Source of the DNA: CAZPKH01 sp964407165
Lineage (GTDB): Bacteria > Bacteroidota > Bacteroidia > Bacteroidales > Muribaculaceae
Direction of reading: 5' to 3'
NCBI GenBank assembly: GCA_964407165.1
Contig: CAYOUJ010000073.1
Coordinates: 1-10,853, forward strand
DNA length: 10,853 bases
Part shown: positions 1-5,853 of the stretch, piece after piece
Layout: each line of letters opens with the position of its first letter
How positions within the stretch are numbered: position 1 is the stretch's first letter
Made by a program: the position numbers and the translations under genes
The notes under the pieces: model-generated
Told to the model about the DNA's origin: nothing
Database searches by the model: none
What the model saw: the letters and a program-made list of their open reading frames with translations, nothing else

Positions 1-47
1 GCCGCGGCCAGAGCGATCACGAGCATCAGGCGGAGTATGCGTTTCAT
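1..47 (-). CDS. N-terminal fragment of a secreted or envelope protein (runs off the window)
   Basis: Only the first 15 codons are present. They start at the ATG at 47-45 and read MKRILRLMLVIALAA, a positively charged n-region followed by a hydrophobic h-region, which is a typical start of a Sec signal peptide. The product is therefore probably exported to the periplasm or outer membrane; its function cannot be told from this piece. A TACCTTTG promoter box lies about 30 bases upstream on the same strand, which supports the start. It lies downstream of lptD in the same direction, but the long repeat mosaic and its own promoter make a separate transcript likely. Confidence 0.6.
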   Translation of the reverse strand, partial: MKRILRLMLVIALAA

Positions 48-75
48 TGTGTGCAGTGTTTGTGTTAGTTCCCCG

Positions 76-83
76 CAAAGGTA
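76..83 (-). promoter_or_regulatory. Bacteroidota -7 promoter box for the leftmost gene
   Basis: On the minus strand this reads TACCTTTG, matching the Bacteroidota sigma-ABfr -7 consensus TAnnTTTG. The start codon of the leftmost gene is 28 bases downstream. No good -33 TTTG lies at the usual spacing of about 19-21 bases, so the call rests on the -7 box and its position. Confidence 0.6.
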
Positions 84-159
84 GCAATAATTTCCGTTCC
101 CCCGCCCATCTGTGCACAAATTTTTTCCTTAACAAATCGGGAGGGCGGCCGTCCCGGAC

Positions 160-250
160 GGAGCGGGGCGGCGCCCTCGCGCCCCGCAGTGGAGCGGGGC
201 GGCGCCCTCGCGCCCCGCAGTGGAGCGGGGCGGCGCCCCGCGCCCCGCAG
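160..250 (+). repeat. Family A: three tandem copies of a 31-bp GC-rich palindrome
   Basis: Units at 160-190 and 191-221 are identical; 222-250 is a third copy with a 2-bp deletion. Each unit begins GGAGCGGGGCGGCGCC and ends GCGCCCCGCAGT. GCGGGGCG and CGCCCCGC form an 8-bp perfect stem around a 9-base loop, for example 194-201 with 211-218. The unit has no stop codon in any of the six frames, including across unit junctions. The period here is 31, not a multiple of three, in contrast to the 39-bp period of the copies inside lptD. Confidence 0.9.
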
Positions 251-279
251 CCACTAAGGGTGTCTACCCGCCGTGCCCG

Positions 280-335
280 CAACTACGGAGGGCGGCCGTC
301 CCGGCCGCACGCCAGGGAGGGTGCCTACTCGCCCC
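280..335 (+). repeat. Family B repeat, forward copy (56 bp)
   Basis: This 56-bp segment matches the reverse complement of 751-806 at 52 of 56 positions, counted by hand. It contains a perfect stem-loop at 292-308: GCGGCCG, loop TCC, CGGCCGC. The other copies keep the stem but carry the loop AGA (778-794 and 712-728), so the stem is conserved while the loop varies. A truncated copy at 140-158 abuts the first family A unit. Confidence 0.85.
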
Positions 336-354
336 ACGCCGTAAGCCTTTGGAA

Positions 355-374
355 GCGACGCGTCCTCGCGTCGC
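355..374. repeat. Perfect 8-bp stem-loop, related to the terminator hairpin at 7792-7813
   Basis: GCGACGCG, loop TCCT, CGCGTCGC. Nearly the same stem (GGCGACGCG/CGCGTCGCC, loop CCTC) occurs at 7792-7813 between two convergent genes, so this is a third dispersed palindrome family in the window. Confidence 0.7.
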
Positions 375-378
375 CCTT

Positions 379-408
379 GGAGCGGGGCGCCGCCCTCGCG
401 TCCCCCCT
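379..408 (+). repeat. Family A repeat, diverged copy
   Basis: It begins GGAGCGGGGCGCCGCCCTCG and then runs into a C-rich tail in place of the usual GCGCCCCGC half, so one arm of the palindrome is degraded. Confidence 0.65.
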
Positions 409-459
409 CTGAATTCAGTATCGCCGCGCCGCGGCTCACGGCACCGAGAATCCGTTCAT

Positions 460-486
460 CCCCGCGCTCCCTGCGGTCGCGCGGGG
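460..486. repeat. GC-rich stem-loop (8-bp perfect stem)
   Basis: CCCCGCGC at 460-467 pairs with GCGCGGGG at 479-486 around an 11-base loop. A short AT-rich run (TTATATATTT) follows, then a second small hairpin, GGCGC-TCC-GCGCC, at about 500-512. It could act as a terminator or be one more dispersed palindrome; the sequence alone does not decide. Confidence 0.5.
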
Positions 487-546
487 TTATATATTTCCGC
501 GGCGCTCCGCGCCTACGTCTGCACGCCTTGCGGCCAAGGCGGGGAG

Positions 547-626
547 GCGGGGCGCGAGGGCGCCGCCCCGCTCCATAGCTTGCGGCCACAGTGGGGCGGC
601 GGGGCGCGGGGGCGCCGCCCCGCTCC
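547..626 (-). repeat. Family A repeats, two inverted copies
   Basis: Reverse-complement copies of the 31-bp family A unit lie at about 547-574 and 599-626; both end CGCCGCCCCGCTCCAT on the plus strand. They are inverted relative to the tandem copies at 160-250 and separated by about 25 bases of unrelated sequence. Confidence 0.85.
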
Positions 627-632
627 ATAACT

Positions 633-667
633 GGCAGCCTCCGGCTGCCGCCCGTCGGGGCGACGGG
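633..667. repeat. Two back-to-back perfect stem-loops
   Basis: GGCAGCC-TCC-GGCTGCC (633-649) is followed one base later by CCCGTCG-GGG-CGACGGG (651-667). Each has a 7-bp perfect stem and a 3-base loop. No T-tract follows on either strand, so intrinsic termination is uncertain. Confidence 0.6.
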
Positions 668-750
668 ACTCCCGATTTGCCCTTACGCCTGACGACGTGG
701 GGCGGGGAGGCGCGGCCGAGACGGCCGCACGCCTTACTTGCTGACGTCAC

Positions 751-806
751 GGGGCGGGTAGACACCCTCCCTGGCGTGCGGCCGAGACGGCCGCCCTCCG
801 TACTTG
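751..806 (-). repeat. Family B repeat, inverted copy (56 bp)
   Basis: Inverted partner of 280-335 with 4 mismatches in 56. It has an internal 7-bp stem-loop at 778-794, loop AGA. It ends 15 bases beyond the lptD stop codon, so the lptD message runs straight into it; it may form part of the lptD 3' end. Confidence 0.85.
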
Positions 807-821
807 TGGGGCTTCCAAGGG

Positions 822-3590
822 TTACCAAGTGATGCCGTTGGAGGAGGAGGAGCGCTTGTCGTATTTGAGGTCGCTCAACAGCGACGACTTGACGGCGATG
901 TGGAAGTTGTAGCTCTTGTACGGGCCTATGGGCACGAACGAGGCGGTCATGGTGAAGCAGTGCAGGTCGCGCGACACGTTGCAGTTCATGTACGCAATCT
1001 TGTGAGTGTCAAAATTGTAGGAGCACGACATGGAGAAATTCCAGTTCTTCGTCGGACGTATGTTGCCCGACAGCGACAGGTTCTGCGTCACCTTGCCGTT
1101 ATACTCCATCTTGTCGTAGTTAAACGTGCCGTAGCCGTAATTGATTGAATAGTTGACCGAAAGGCTCCACGGCACCTCCCACTTCATATACCCGTCGGAG
1201 CCCATCTGCATCTCGTCGCCCCCCTCGTCAGGTCCCGGAGGCTCACCGGCGGGGTCGTCACTCTTTGTTCCGGTGGTGCCCTTTTTCTTCGCCCCCGAGC
1301 CGCGGCCGAAAGTGGAGTTGTTGAAAGTGTAGCTGAACGACGTGCCCGTGCTCGACAGGCGCCCGATGCCCTTGCCGCACTTCCACCGCGGCACGTTCAC
1401 GCGCACGGGGGTGCCGGATGCGTTGAGCCGGTAGGTGTACACGTCCCACACCGCGCTGACGTTGAGGTTGAAGTTCTTTGTCAGGCGCAGCAGCAGCGAC
1501 GTGTTGATGTTGCTCCAGTTGAGCGAGTCGGCCGCAAAGTTGTAGCTCTGGCTGATCGACAGGTTCTCGATGAGCGAGATCTTCTTCTCGCCGATGGAGT
1601 CGTTGGTGCGCACCTTCATCTCTAAGTTGTTGGCTAAGGTGACCGACACCGAGCCGGTCTTGCCCCGCGAGGGGGTGCCGAAGAGCGAGTTGGGGAAGTA
1701 GCTGTAGGTGTTCACCGTCGTGCCGCCGTTGCCGTCGGGGCGCTCGTAGGTGCCGTAATAGCCGAAGAACTTCGAGCCGAAGTCCGGCGCCGCGCTCACC
1801 GAAACGGTCGGCGTCAGCACGTGGCGTATCATCTTCACTTTCTTGGCCAGGAAGCCCACGGGCGTCCAGAAGCCGTAGATCTTCGTGTCGAGCGACAGCG
1901 AGGCCGAGAAGTCCCACACGTTGTAGAAGCTGTAGGTGGTGTCGCACACCTCCGCAGCCGCGTTGGGATCCCACTGGCGCCGCACCTTGTTGGTGTACAT
2001 GCGGTCGGTCAGGCTCACCGACGGGGTGATGTTGAGGTATTGGAAGAGGTTGAACGTGGCCGATATGGGCACCGTGTGCTTCATGCCGTTGCGCCAGTCC
2101 TTGATCAGGCTCTTCTTGAAGAACTCATTCTGACGCGCTGTCAGCGAGTTATTCAGGACGCCGGTGTATGAAATCTTTATCTTCTCGTACCACCGCTCCG
2201 AGCCGACGGCGCGCTTGCGCTTGAACGGCGCCAGCTGGCTCATGGTCACCGTCACGTTGGGAAACGACACGGTCAACGTCGAGTCTTGCGTGCGCTGCGA
2301 GATGTTGGCCGTGGTCGACAGGCTCCACTTCGTCCCCGGGAAGCGGTAGGTCATGTTGACCGTCGAGCTCTTGGTGTTTTCGGTGAACGCCGTGGAGTTG
2401 TAATACGAGTTGAGGTCGTTGCGGGTGTAGCCGCTGGTGGTGAAGTTTACCGATGCCGAGAAGGTCAGGTTGGGGTTGGCCTTCGAGTCCTGAGAGTGGT
2501 TCCACAGCACCTGGAAGTTGGTGGCCTTGTAATAGTCGGCCGTGCCCTTGTCGCCCGTCTTGGTCAGCAGGTAGTTGATGTTGAACGAGCCGCTGTATTT
2601 GTAGCGCTTGACGTATGCCGACCGCGCCTGCAGGCCCCACGAGCCCTTGGTGTATACCTCGCCGGTAAGCGCCAGGTCGATGTTGTCGCTGATGGCGAAG
2701 TAATAGCCGCCGCCGCTGAGGTAGAAACCGCGGTTATAGTCGTCGCCGAAGCTGGGGAAGATGATGCCGGAGGAATATTTCTCGCTGAAGGGGAAGTAGC
2801 CGAACGGCACCGCCAACGGCAGCGGCAGCCCCGCAAGCACCATGTACGCCGGGCCGGTGACGATGTTCTTCTTCGGCTGCACACGCGCCTTGGTCAGCTG
2901 CAGGTAGAAGTGCGGGCACTCGTGGTCGTCGCACGTGGTGTAGCGGCCGTTGCGTATGTAGAACGTGTTTTCGTCGACCTTCTTTGTCTCGCCGCCGGTG
3001 AGATACCCTTCGCCCTGCTGGGTGATGACGTCGGTGATGAATCCCTTGCCGGTCTTGAAGTTATAGCGCATGGTGTTTGACTCGTAGTCGGTGCCGTTGT
3101 CAGAGAAGACGGGCTTTCCCTCGACTGTGCCCACCGAGTCGGTGGCGCCCACGGCGTACACCTCGGATGTGGCCATGTCCATGTCGATGTTGGCCGCGTC
3201 GAGCTTGATCTTGCCGTAGCTCACCTTCGCGTCGCCGTACATGAACGCGCGGTCGCGTCCGACGAGCACCATCGAGTCCTGCGCCGAGAAGTCTACCTGC
3301 GCGTCGAGGTCGCTCTTCTCACGCACTATCCGGCGCCCCGTGGGTGTCTCCTCCACGCGCGTGCGCTTCAGCCGCGAATGGAGCGGGGGGGCGCCCTCGC
3401 GCCCCGCAGTGTCGAGGGGGAGCGGGGCGGCGCCCTCGCGCCCCGCAGTGTCGAGGGGCGCCACCACACTGTCAGCAGCAGTGAGCACGAGCGAGTCGGC
3501 AGGCACCTCCCAACTGTTCGCTGCTCGCTGTTCGCTGTTCGCTATTAGCACGCTGACTACCACCAATATGTATAGCAAAAATATCCTCAA
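822..3590 (-). CDS. lptD: LptD/OstA-like outer-membrane LPS-assembly protein
   Basis: Large outer-membrane beta-barrel expected to insert LPS or LOS into the outer leaflet as the last step of the Lpt pathway, with LptE as partner. With the start chosen here (TTG at 3590) it has 922 residues: a signal peptide (1-17), a low-complexity N-terminal linker, an OstA-like beta-jellyroll at about 95-235 (including VGRDRAFMYGDAKVSYGKI), a CX4C motif CDDHEC at about 220-225, and then a barrel of alternating strands that ends in an aromatic residue (GITW). A charged Lys/Gly/Pro/Glu-rich loop lies in the C-terminal third. The frame is open to an ATG at 3758, but that extension reads through a heptamer repeat, the promoter of the divergent gene and a TACCTTTG box for this gene, so I reject it. 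The TTG gives a hydrophobic leader (RIFLLYILVVVSVLIA) about 30 bases after the -7 box. Two family A repeats and one heptamer array lie in the N-terminal linker. The family call is firm; the exact start is not. Confidence 0.85.
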   Translation of the reverse strand: MRIFLLYILVVVSVLIANSEQRAANSWEVPADSLVLTAADSVVAPLDTAGREGAAPLPLDTAGREGAPPLHSRLKRTRVEETPTGRRIVREKSDLDAQVDFSAQDSMVLVGRDRAFMYGDAKVSYGKIKLDAANIDMDMATSEVYAVGATDSVGTVEGKPVFSDNGTDYESNTMRYNFKTGKGFITDVITQQGEGYLTGGETKKVDENTFYIRNGRYTTCDDHECPHFYLQLTKARVQPKKNIVTGPAYMVLAGLPLPLAVPFGYFPFSEKYSSGIIFPSFGDDYNRGFYLSGGGYYFAISDNIDLALTGEVYTKGSWGLQARSAYVKRYKYSGSFNINYLLTKTGDKGTADYYKATNFQVLWNHSQDSKANPNLTFSASVNFTTSGYTRNDLNSYYNSTAFTENTKSSTVNMTYRFPGTKWSLSTTANISQRTQDSTLTVSFPNVTVTMSQLAPFKRKRAVGSERWYEKIKISYTGVLNNSLTARQNEFFKKSLIKDWRNGMKHTVPISATFNLFQYLNITPSVSLTDRMYTNKVRRQWDPNAAAEVCDTTYSFYNVWDFSASLSLDTKIYGFWTPVGFLAKKVKMIRHVLTPTVSVSAAPDFGSKFFGYYGTYERPDGNGGTTVNTYSYFPNSLFGTPSRGKTGSVSVTLANNLEMKVRTNDSIGEKKISLIENLSISQSYNFAADSLNWSNINTSLLLRLTKNFNLNVSAVWDVYTYRLNASGTPVRVNVPRWKCGKGIGRLSSTGTSFSYTFNNSTFGRGSGAKKKGTTGTKSDDPAGEPPGPDEGGDEMQMGSDGYMKWEVPWSLSVNYSINYGYGTFNYDKMEYNGKVTQNLSLSGNIRPTKNWNFSMSCSYNFDTHKIAYMNCNVSRDLHCFTMTASFVPIGPYKSYNFHIAVKSSLLSDLKYDKRSSSSNGITW
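3380..3457 (-). repeat. Two in-frame 39-bp units built on family A, inside lptD
   Basis: Units 3380-3418 and 3419-3457 are each the 31-bp family A palindrome plus 8 bases (GTCGAGGG). On the minus strand they encode DTAGREGAAPLPL and DTAGREGAPPLHS, 13 codons each, around residues 47-72, between the signal peptide and the jellyroll. The first unit differs from the non-coding consensus by about one base (GGGGGG for GGGGCGG), so the DNA, not just the peptide, is conserved. Confidence 0.9.
3514..3548. repeat. Heptamer array (CTGTTCG)n inside the lptD leader
   Basis: Five 7-bp units: CTGTTCG (3514), CTGCTCG (3521), CTGTTCG (3528), CTGTTCG (3535), CTATTAG (3542). On the minus strand they encode the end of the signal peptide and the first mature residues (ANSEQRAANS). 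The same 7-bp architecture occurs with other unit sequences between genes elsewhere in this window. Confidence 0.85.
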
Positions 3591-3619
3591 CCGGTCTGGC
3601 GATTTGGTAAATTTTCGTG

Positions 3620-3627
3620 CAAAGGTA
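3620..3627 (-). promoter_or_regulatory. -7 promoter box for lptD
   Basis: The minus strand reads TACCTTTG, a match to TAnnTTTG. Transcription would start near 3613, leaving a leader of about 23 bases before the TTG at 3590. No clear -33 TTTG is present at the usual spacing. Its position inside the longer open frame is the main argument against the ATG at 3758. Confidence 0.65.
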
Positions 3628-3706
3628 CAACTTCTTCCGCCATTTACCTCTATACCGCCCCCATTTTTAACGTAATTAAATAGTTTGTCACCCCTTTCAG
3701 AAAAAA

Positions 3707-3734
3707 ATTGTGCATTGTGCATTGTGCATTGTGC
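3707..3734 (+). repeat. Heptamer array (ATTGTGC)x4 upstream of the DUF4290 gene
   Basis: Four perfect tandem units at 3707, 3714, 3721 and 3728, followed by ATTATTT. It supplies the TTG that sits 19 bases ahead of the TACCTTTG box. A related array lies at 7078-7119, and the window ends in an inverted stretch of the same unit (10842-10853). Confidence 0.9.
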
Positions 3735-3751
3735 ATTATTTCGTACCTTTG
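3722..3751 (+). promoter_or_regulatory. Promoter of the DUF4290-rimM-rmuC operon
   Basis: TTG at 3722-3724, a 19-base spacer, and TACCTTTG at 3744-3751 fit the Bacteroidota -33/-7 pattern. The predicted start point near 3758 leaves a leader of about 20-25 bases before the ATG at 3781. The -33 part is contributed by the heptamer array. The 13-mer TTTCGTACCTTTG is shared exactly with the promoter at 7118-7130. Confidence 0.75.
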
Positions 3752-3780
3752 AACTCAAATTTCTGACACCCCTCCGCCAA

Positions 3781-4371
3781 ATGCTAAACTATAACACTCA
3801 GCAAAAGCAACTTGTACTCCCCGAGTACGGCCGAAACATACAGCGCATGGTCGACTTCTGCCTCACCGTCGAAGACCGCGACGAGCGCAACCTTTGCGCC
3901 CGCGCCGTCATCGAGGCCATGGGCAACCTCTTCCCTGAGATGAAGCAGACCGAGGACTCCCGGCACAAGCTCTGGGATCATCTGGCCATAATGAGCAACT
4001 TCAAGCTCGACATCGACTATCCTTTCCCCGTCATCGAGCCTGACAACCTCGTCTCGCACCCCGCGCCAGTGCCCTATACCGACACCCGCATACAACTGCG
4101 CCACTACGGACTCTATATCGAGCAGATGCTCAACGTGGCAGCCGGGATGCCTGACGGCGAGGAGCGCCAGACGCTCATAATGCTGCTGGCCAACCACATG
4201 AAGAAGGCAATGCTCGCCGTAAACCCCGACGGTGTGGACGACCGCCGCGTATTTGCCGACATTGCCCGCTACACCCACGGAGCCATCCGCCTCGATCCCG
4301 AGGCATGCCACCTCCACGAGTTCCGCCAGGCTCCCACACCCTCCACCGGCAAAAAGAAAAAGAAGAAATGA
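3781..4371 (+). CDS. DUF4290 family protein
   Basis: 196 residues. The opening MLNYNTQQKQLVLPEYGRNI followed by QRMVDF is characteristic of DUF4290, a soluble protein family confined to Bacteroidota with no established function. No signal peptide or membrane segment is seen; a predicted helical cytoplasmic protein is likely. The C-terminus is a run of six lysines after TPSTG. The frame is open upstream to 3685, but that part is the heptamer array and promoter; the ATG at 3781 follows the promoter and begins the conserved motif. Its stop codon overlaps the rimM start (ATGA at 4368-4371), so the two are probably co-translated, which suggests, without proving, a role near ribosome maturation. 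First gene of the five-gene operon. Confidence 0.9.
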   Translation: MLNYNTQQKQLVLPEYGRNIQRMVDFCLTVEDRDERNLCARAVIEAMGNLFPEMKQTEDSRHKLWDHLAIMSNFKLDIDYPFPVIEPDNLVSHPAPVPYTDTRIQLRHYGLYIEQMLNVAAGMPDGEERQTLIMLLANHMKKAMLAVNPDGVDDRRVFADIARYTHGAIRLDPEACHLHEFRQAPTPSTGKKKKKK

Positions 4372-4895
4372 TCGCAGAGAAGCTCACGCACATAGGCCGC
4401 TTCAACAAGCCCCACGGCATACACGGGGAGATTGCGGCCACCGTCGACGTCGACCTCAGCGCACTGCGCTGCATCGTGGTCAACGTCGAGGGCATCGACG
4501 TGCCCTTCTTCATCACCTCCTTGCGCCCCAAAGGTCCTGAAAACGTGCTGCTAAAGCTCGACGGATACGAGACCGAGGAGCAGATCAAGGCGTTCGTCAA
4601 CAAAGACATCTACGCCCTGAGCTCAGAAGTGCCCGAAGATGAGGGGCTCGACCCCGACGCCGACGGATTCTATGCCGCCGATCTCGTTGGATTCACCGCC
4701 ATCGAGGGCGACACGCGCCTCGGCGTCATCACTGACATCGACGACCAGACCGACAACGTGCTCTTCATCATCGACACAGGCCGCGAAGGGGAAGCTCCCC
4801 TGCTCGTGCCCGTCGCCGACGAATTCATCATCGACATCGACACCGACGCCAAAACCATTGAATTCGCCCTCCCGGAGGGCCTGAAAGCCTTGTAA
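4368..4895 (+). CDS. rimM: Ribosome maturation factor RimM
   Basis: Assembly factor for the 30S subunit that binds ribosomal protein S19 and helps 16S rRNA processing. 175 residues, the usual length. The N-terminal RimM domain starts with the signature IGRFNKPHGIHGEI (9-22). The second half (about 95-170) is the PRC-barrel domain, with DLVGFTAIEGDTRLGVITDI and an end typical of the family (IEFALPEGL). The ATG at 4368 overlaps the upstream stop (ATGA). An upstream extension in this frame to 4305 lies inside the DUF4290 gene and lacks RimM sequence. Residues 136-146 (DTGREGEAPLL) resemble the peptide of the family A repeat found in lptD and the outer-membrane protein at 7893-8522; whether this is descent or chance is open. 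Confidence 0.93.
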   Translation: MIAEKLTHIGRFNKPHGIHGEIAATVDVDLSALRCIVVNVEGIDVPFFITSLRPKGPENVLLKLDGYETEEQIKAFVNKDIYALSSEVPEDEGLDPDADGFYAADLVGFTAIEGDTRLGVITDIDDQTDNVLFIIDTGREGEAPLLVPVADEFIIDIDTDAKTIEFALPEGLKAL

Positions 4896-4897
4896 TC

Positions 4898-5200
4898 ATG
4901 TACGACGAAGACGACGCAATAGCTTTTATCCGCCAAGCCATCGGCGCCGACGTCAGCGCCTTGTATACCGACGACGATTTGCTTAACGTCATAGACATGA
5001 TATTTGACTATTACGAGAGCAACGGCATGCTCGATCCAGACTTCGTCGACGAGGCCGAGGAGAACGCAGACGAGCTCCTCGACGACATCGCCCAGTATGC
5101 AAAGCGCATGCTGCGCAAAGACCGCGAGGCGCACATGGATCACGCGCACCTTCGCCCCATCATCGCCGCCGAAATTGACTACGAACAGTCCATCATCTAA
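4898..5200 (+). CDS. Small acidic conserved protein, function unknown
   Basis: 100 residues, strongly acidic, probably all helical and cytoplasmic. I do not recognise a named domain. Visible features are an Asp/Glu-rich first half (MYDEDDAIAFIRQAIGADVS, then a DDDLLNVIDMIFDYYES helix) and a more basic stretch (YAKRMLRKDREAHMDHAH) near the C-terminus. It starts two bases after the rimM stop and ends 7 bases before the OmpA-like gene, so it is an operon member. Acidity and the link to rimM could fit a small ribosome- or nucleic-acid-associated factor, but that is speculation. Confidence 0.8.
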   Translation: MYDEDDAIAFIRQAIGADVSALYTDDDLLNVIDMIFDYYESNGMLDPDFVDEAEENADELLDDIAQYAKRMLRKDREAHMDHAHLRPIIAAEIDYEQSII

Positions 5201-5207
5201 GCGCACA

Positions 5208-5846
5208 ATGTCAAAACTTCTGTTTTCAAGCATATTACTCCTCCTTGCGTGCTTCCCGGCCGCTGCGCAGGACACATACGTAGACCCGTACAAGGACTAC
5301 GACGAATTCCTATTCTTCGACCTCACCCTCGAGCAGAACGTCGAGACGCCCGTGGTCGGCAAGAAGGAGCGCCGCAGCGTGCGTGACTACATGAGCCGCG
5401 TAAAAGACCAGCTCAAAGGAACTTACACCCTTGACCTCACCCGCGACGAGGAGGTGGTCATCGTCTCCATACCCACCGACGACCTCTTCCTGCCCAACGA
5501 CACCCTGCTCACCCCCTACGGCGAGAAGCGCCTGCGCCCGCTCCTCCCCTATCTGCAAGACCCCATGATGTTTAAGGTTGTCTACACCATCAACACCGAC
5601 GACTCCGGCTCGGCCAACTACCTCGAGCACCTCTCAGAGGCCCGCAACAACACCATCTACGGCTGGCTGCTGAGCGACAAGCGCATACCCGACGACCTGA
5701 TAGTCATCCCGTTCTCAATGGCCTCCGACGACCCCCTGCTGCCCAACGACTCCCGTGCCAACCGAGCCGTCAACCGCCGCCTCGACATTTACCTCATCCC
5801 CGGGCCCAAAATGATACAGCTGGCCCACGACGGCAAGCTCAAATAA
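5208..5846 (+). CDS. OmpA-family envelope protein with peptidoglycan-binding-like domain
   Basis: 212 residues. A signal peptide (MSKLLFSSILLLLACFPAAA, cleavage before QDTY) is followed by an acidic N-terminal region and a C-terminal OmpA-like domain at about 95-205. The domain shows the family landmarks in diverged form: VYTINTDDSGSANYLEHLSE with the following ARNN (for GHTDxxG...N..LS..RA) and RANRAVNRRLDIYLI (for the NRRVei end). The Asp of TDDSG and the Arg of NRR sit where OmpA proteins bind diaminopimelate. It probably tethers or senses the cell wall in the periplasm. LLAC could be read as a weak lipobox, but the AAA-Q signal-peptidase I site looks better. The start at 5208 is set by the signal peptide; an open extension upstream overlaps the previous gene in another frame. 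Confidence 0.8.
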   Translation: MSKLLFSSILLLLACFPAAAQDTYVDPYKDYDEFLFFDLTLEQNVETPVVGKKERRSVRDYMSRVKDQLKGTYTLDLTRDEEVVIVSIPTDDLFLPNDTLLTPYGEKRLRPLLPYLQDPMMFKVVYTINTDDSGSANYLEHLSEARNNTIYGWLLSDKRIPDDLIVIPFSMASDDPLLPNDSRANRAVNRRLDIYLIPGPKMIQLAHDGKLK

Positions 5847-5853
5847 CACATTC

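Larger units (their letters stand above)
140..806. repeat. GC-rich palindromic repeat mosaic (gene-free)
   Basis: This stretch between lptD and the leftmost gene holds no credible gene. The ORFs that cross it have repeat-derived, Arg/Pro/Ala/Gly-rich translations and occur on both strands. It is a patchwork of at least two repeat families plus many perfect hairpins. Family A (31 bp) has copies at 160-250 (three in tandem), 379-408, 547-574 and 599-626, the last two inverted. Family B (56 bp) has copies at 280-335 and 751-806 (inverted), with partial copies at 140-158 and around 712-733. Further stem-loops lie at 355-374, 460-486, 633-649 and 651-667. Family A also occurs inside lptD and inside the outer-membrane protein gene at 7893-8522. 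Confidence 0.85.

Noticed and set aside
160..250. Possible CRISPR array (regular 31-bp repeats)
   Set aside because: The units are directly adjacent with no spacers, are palindromic GC-rich elements that also occur singly and inverted elsewhere, and no cas gene is present.
47..828. Several overlapping ORFs of 110-140 codons on both strands in the GC-rich region
   Set aside because: Their translations are repeat-derived, rich in Arg, Pro, Gly and Ala, and overlap on both strands. GC-rich repeats without stop codons create them.
2286..3080. 264-codon plus-strand ORF opposite lptD
   Set aside because: It is antisense to the clearly conserved lptD frame; the protein is Val/Arg/Ala-rich with no domain sense, an effect of GC-rich codon use.
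3685..3780. 32-codon N-terminal extension of the DUF4290 protein
   Set aside because: It is translated heptamer array and promoter (TACCTTTG at 3744-3751); the conserved family start is the ATG at 3781.
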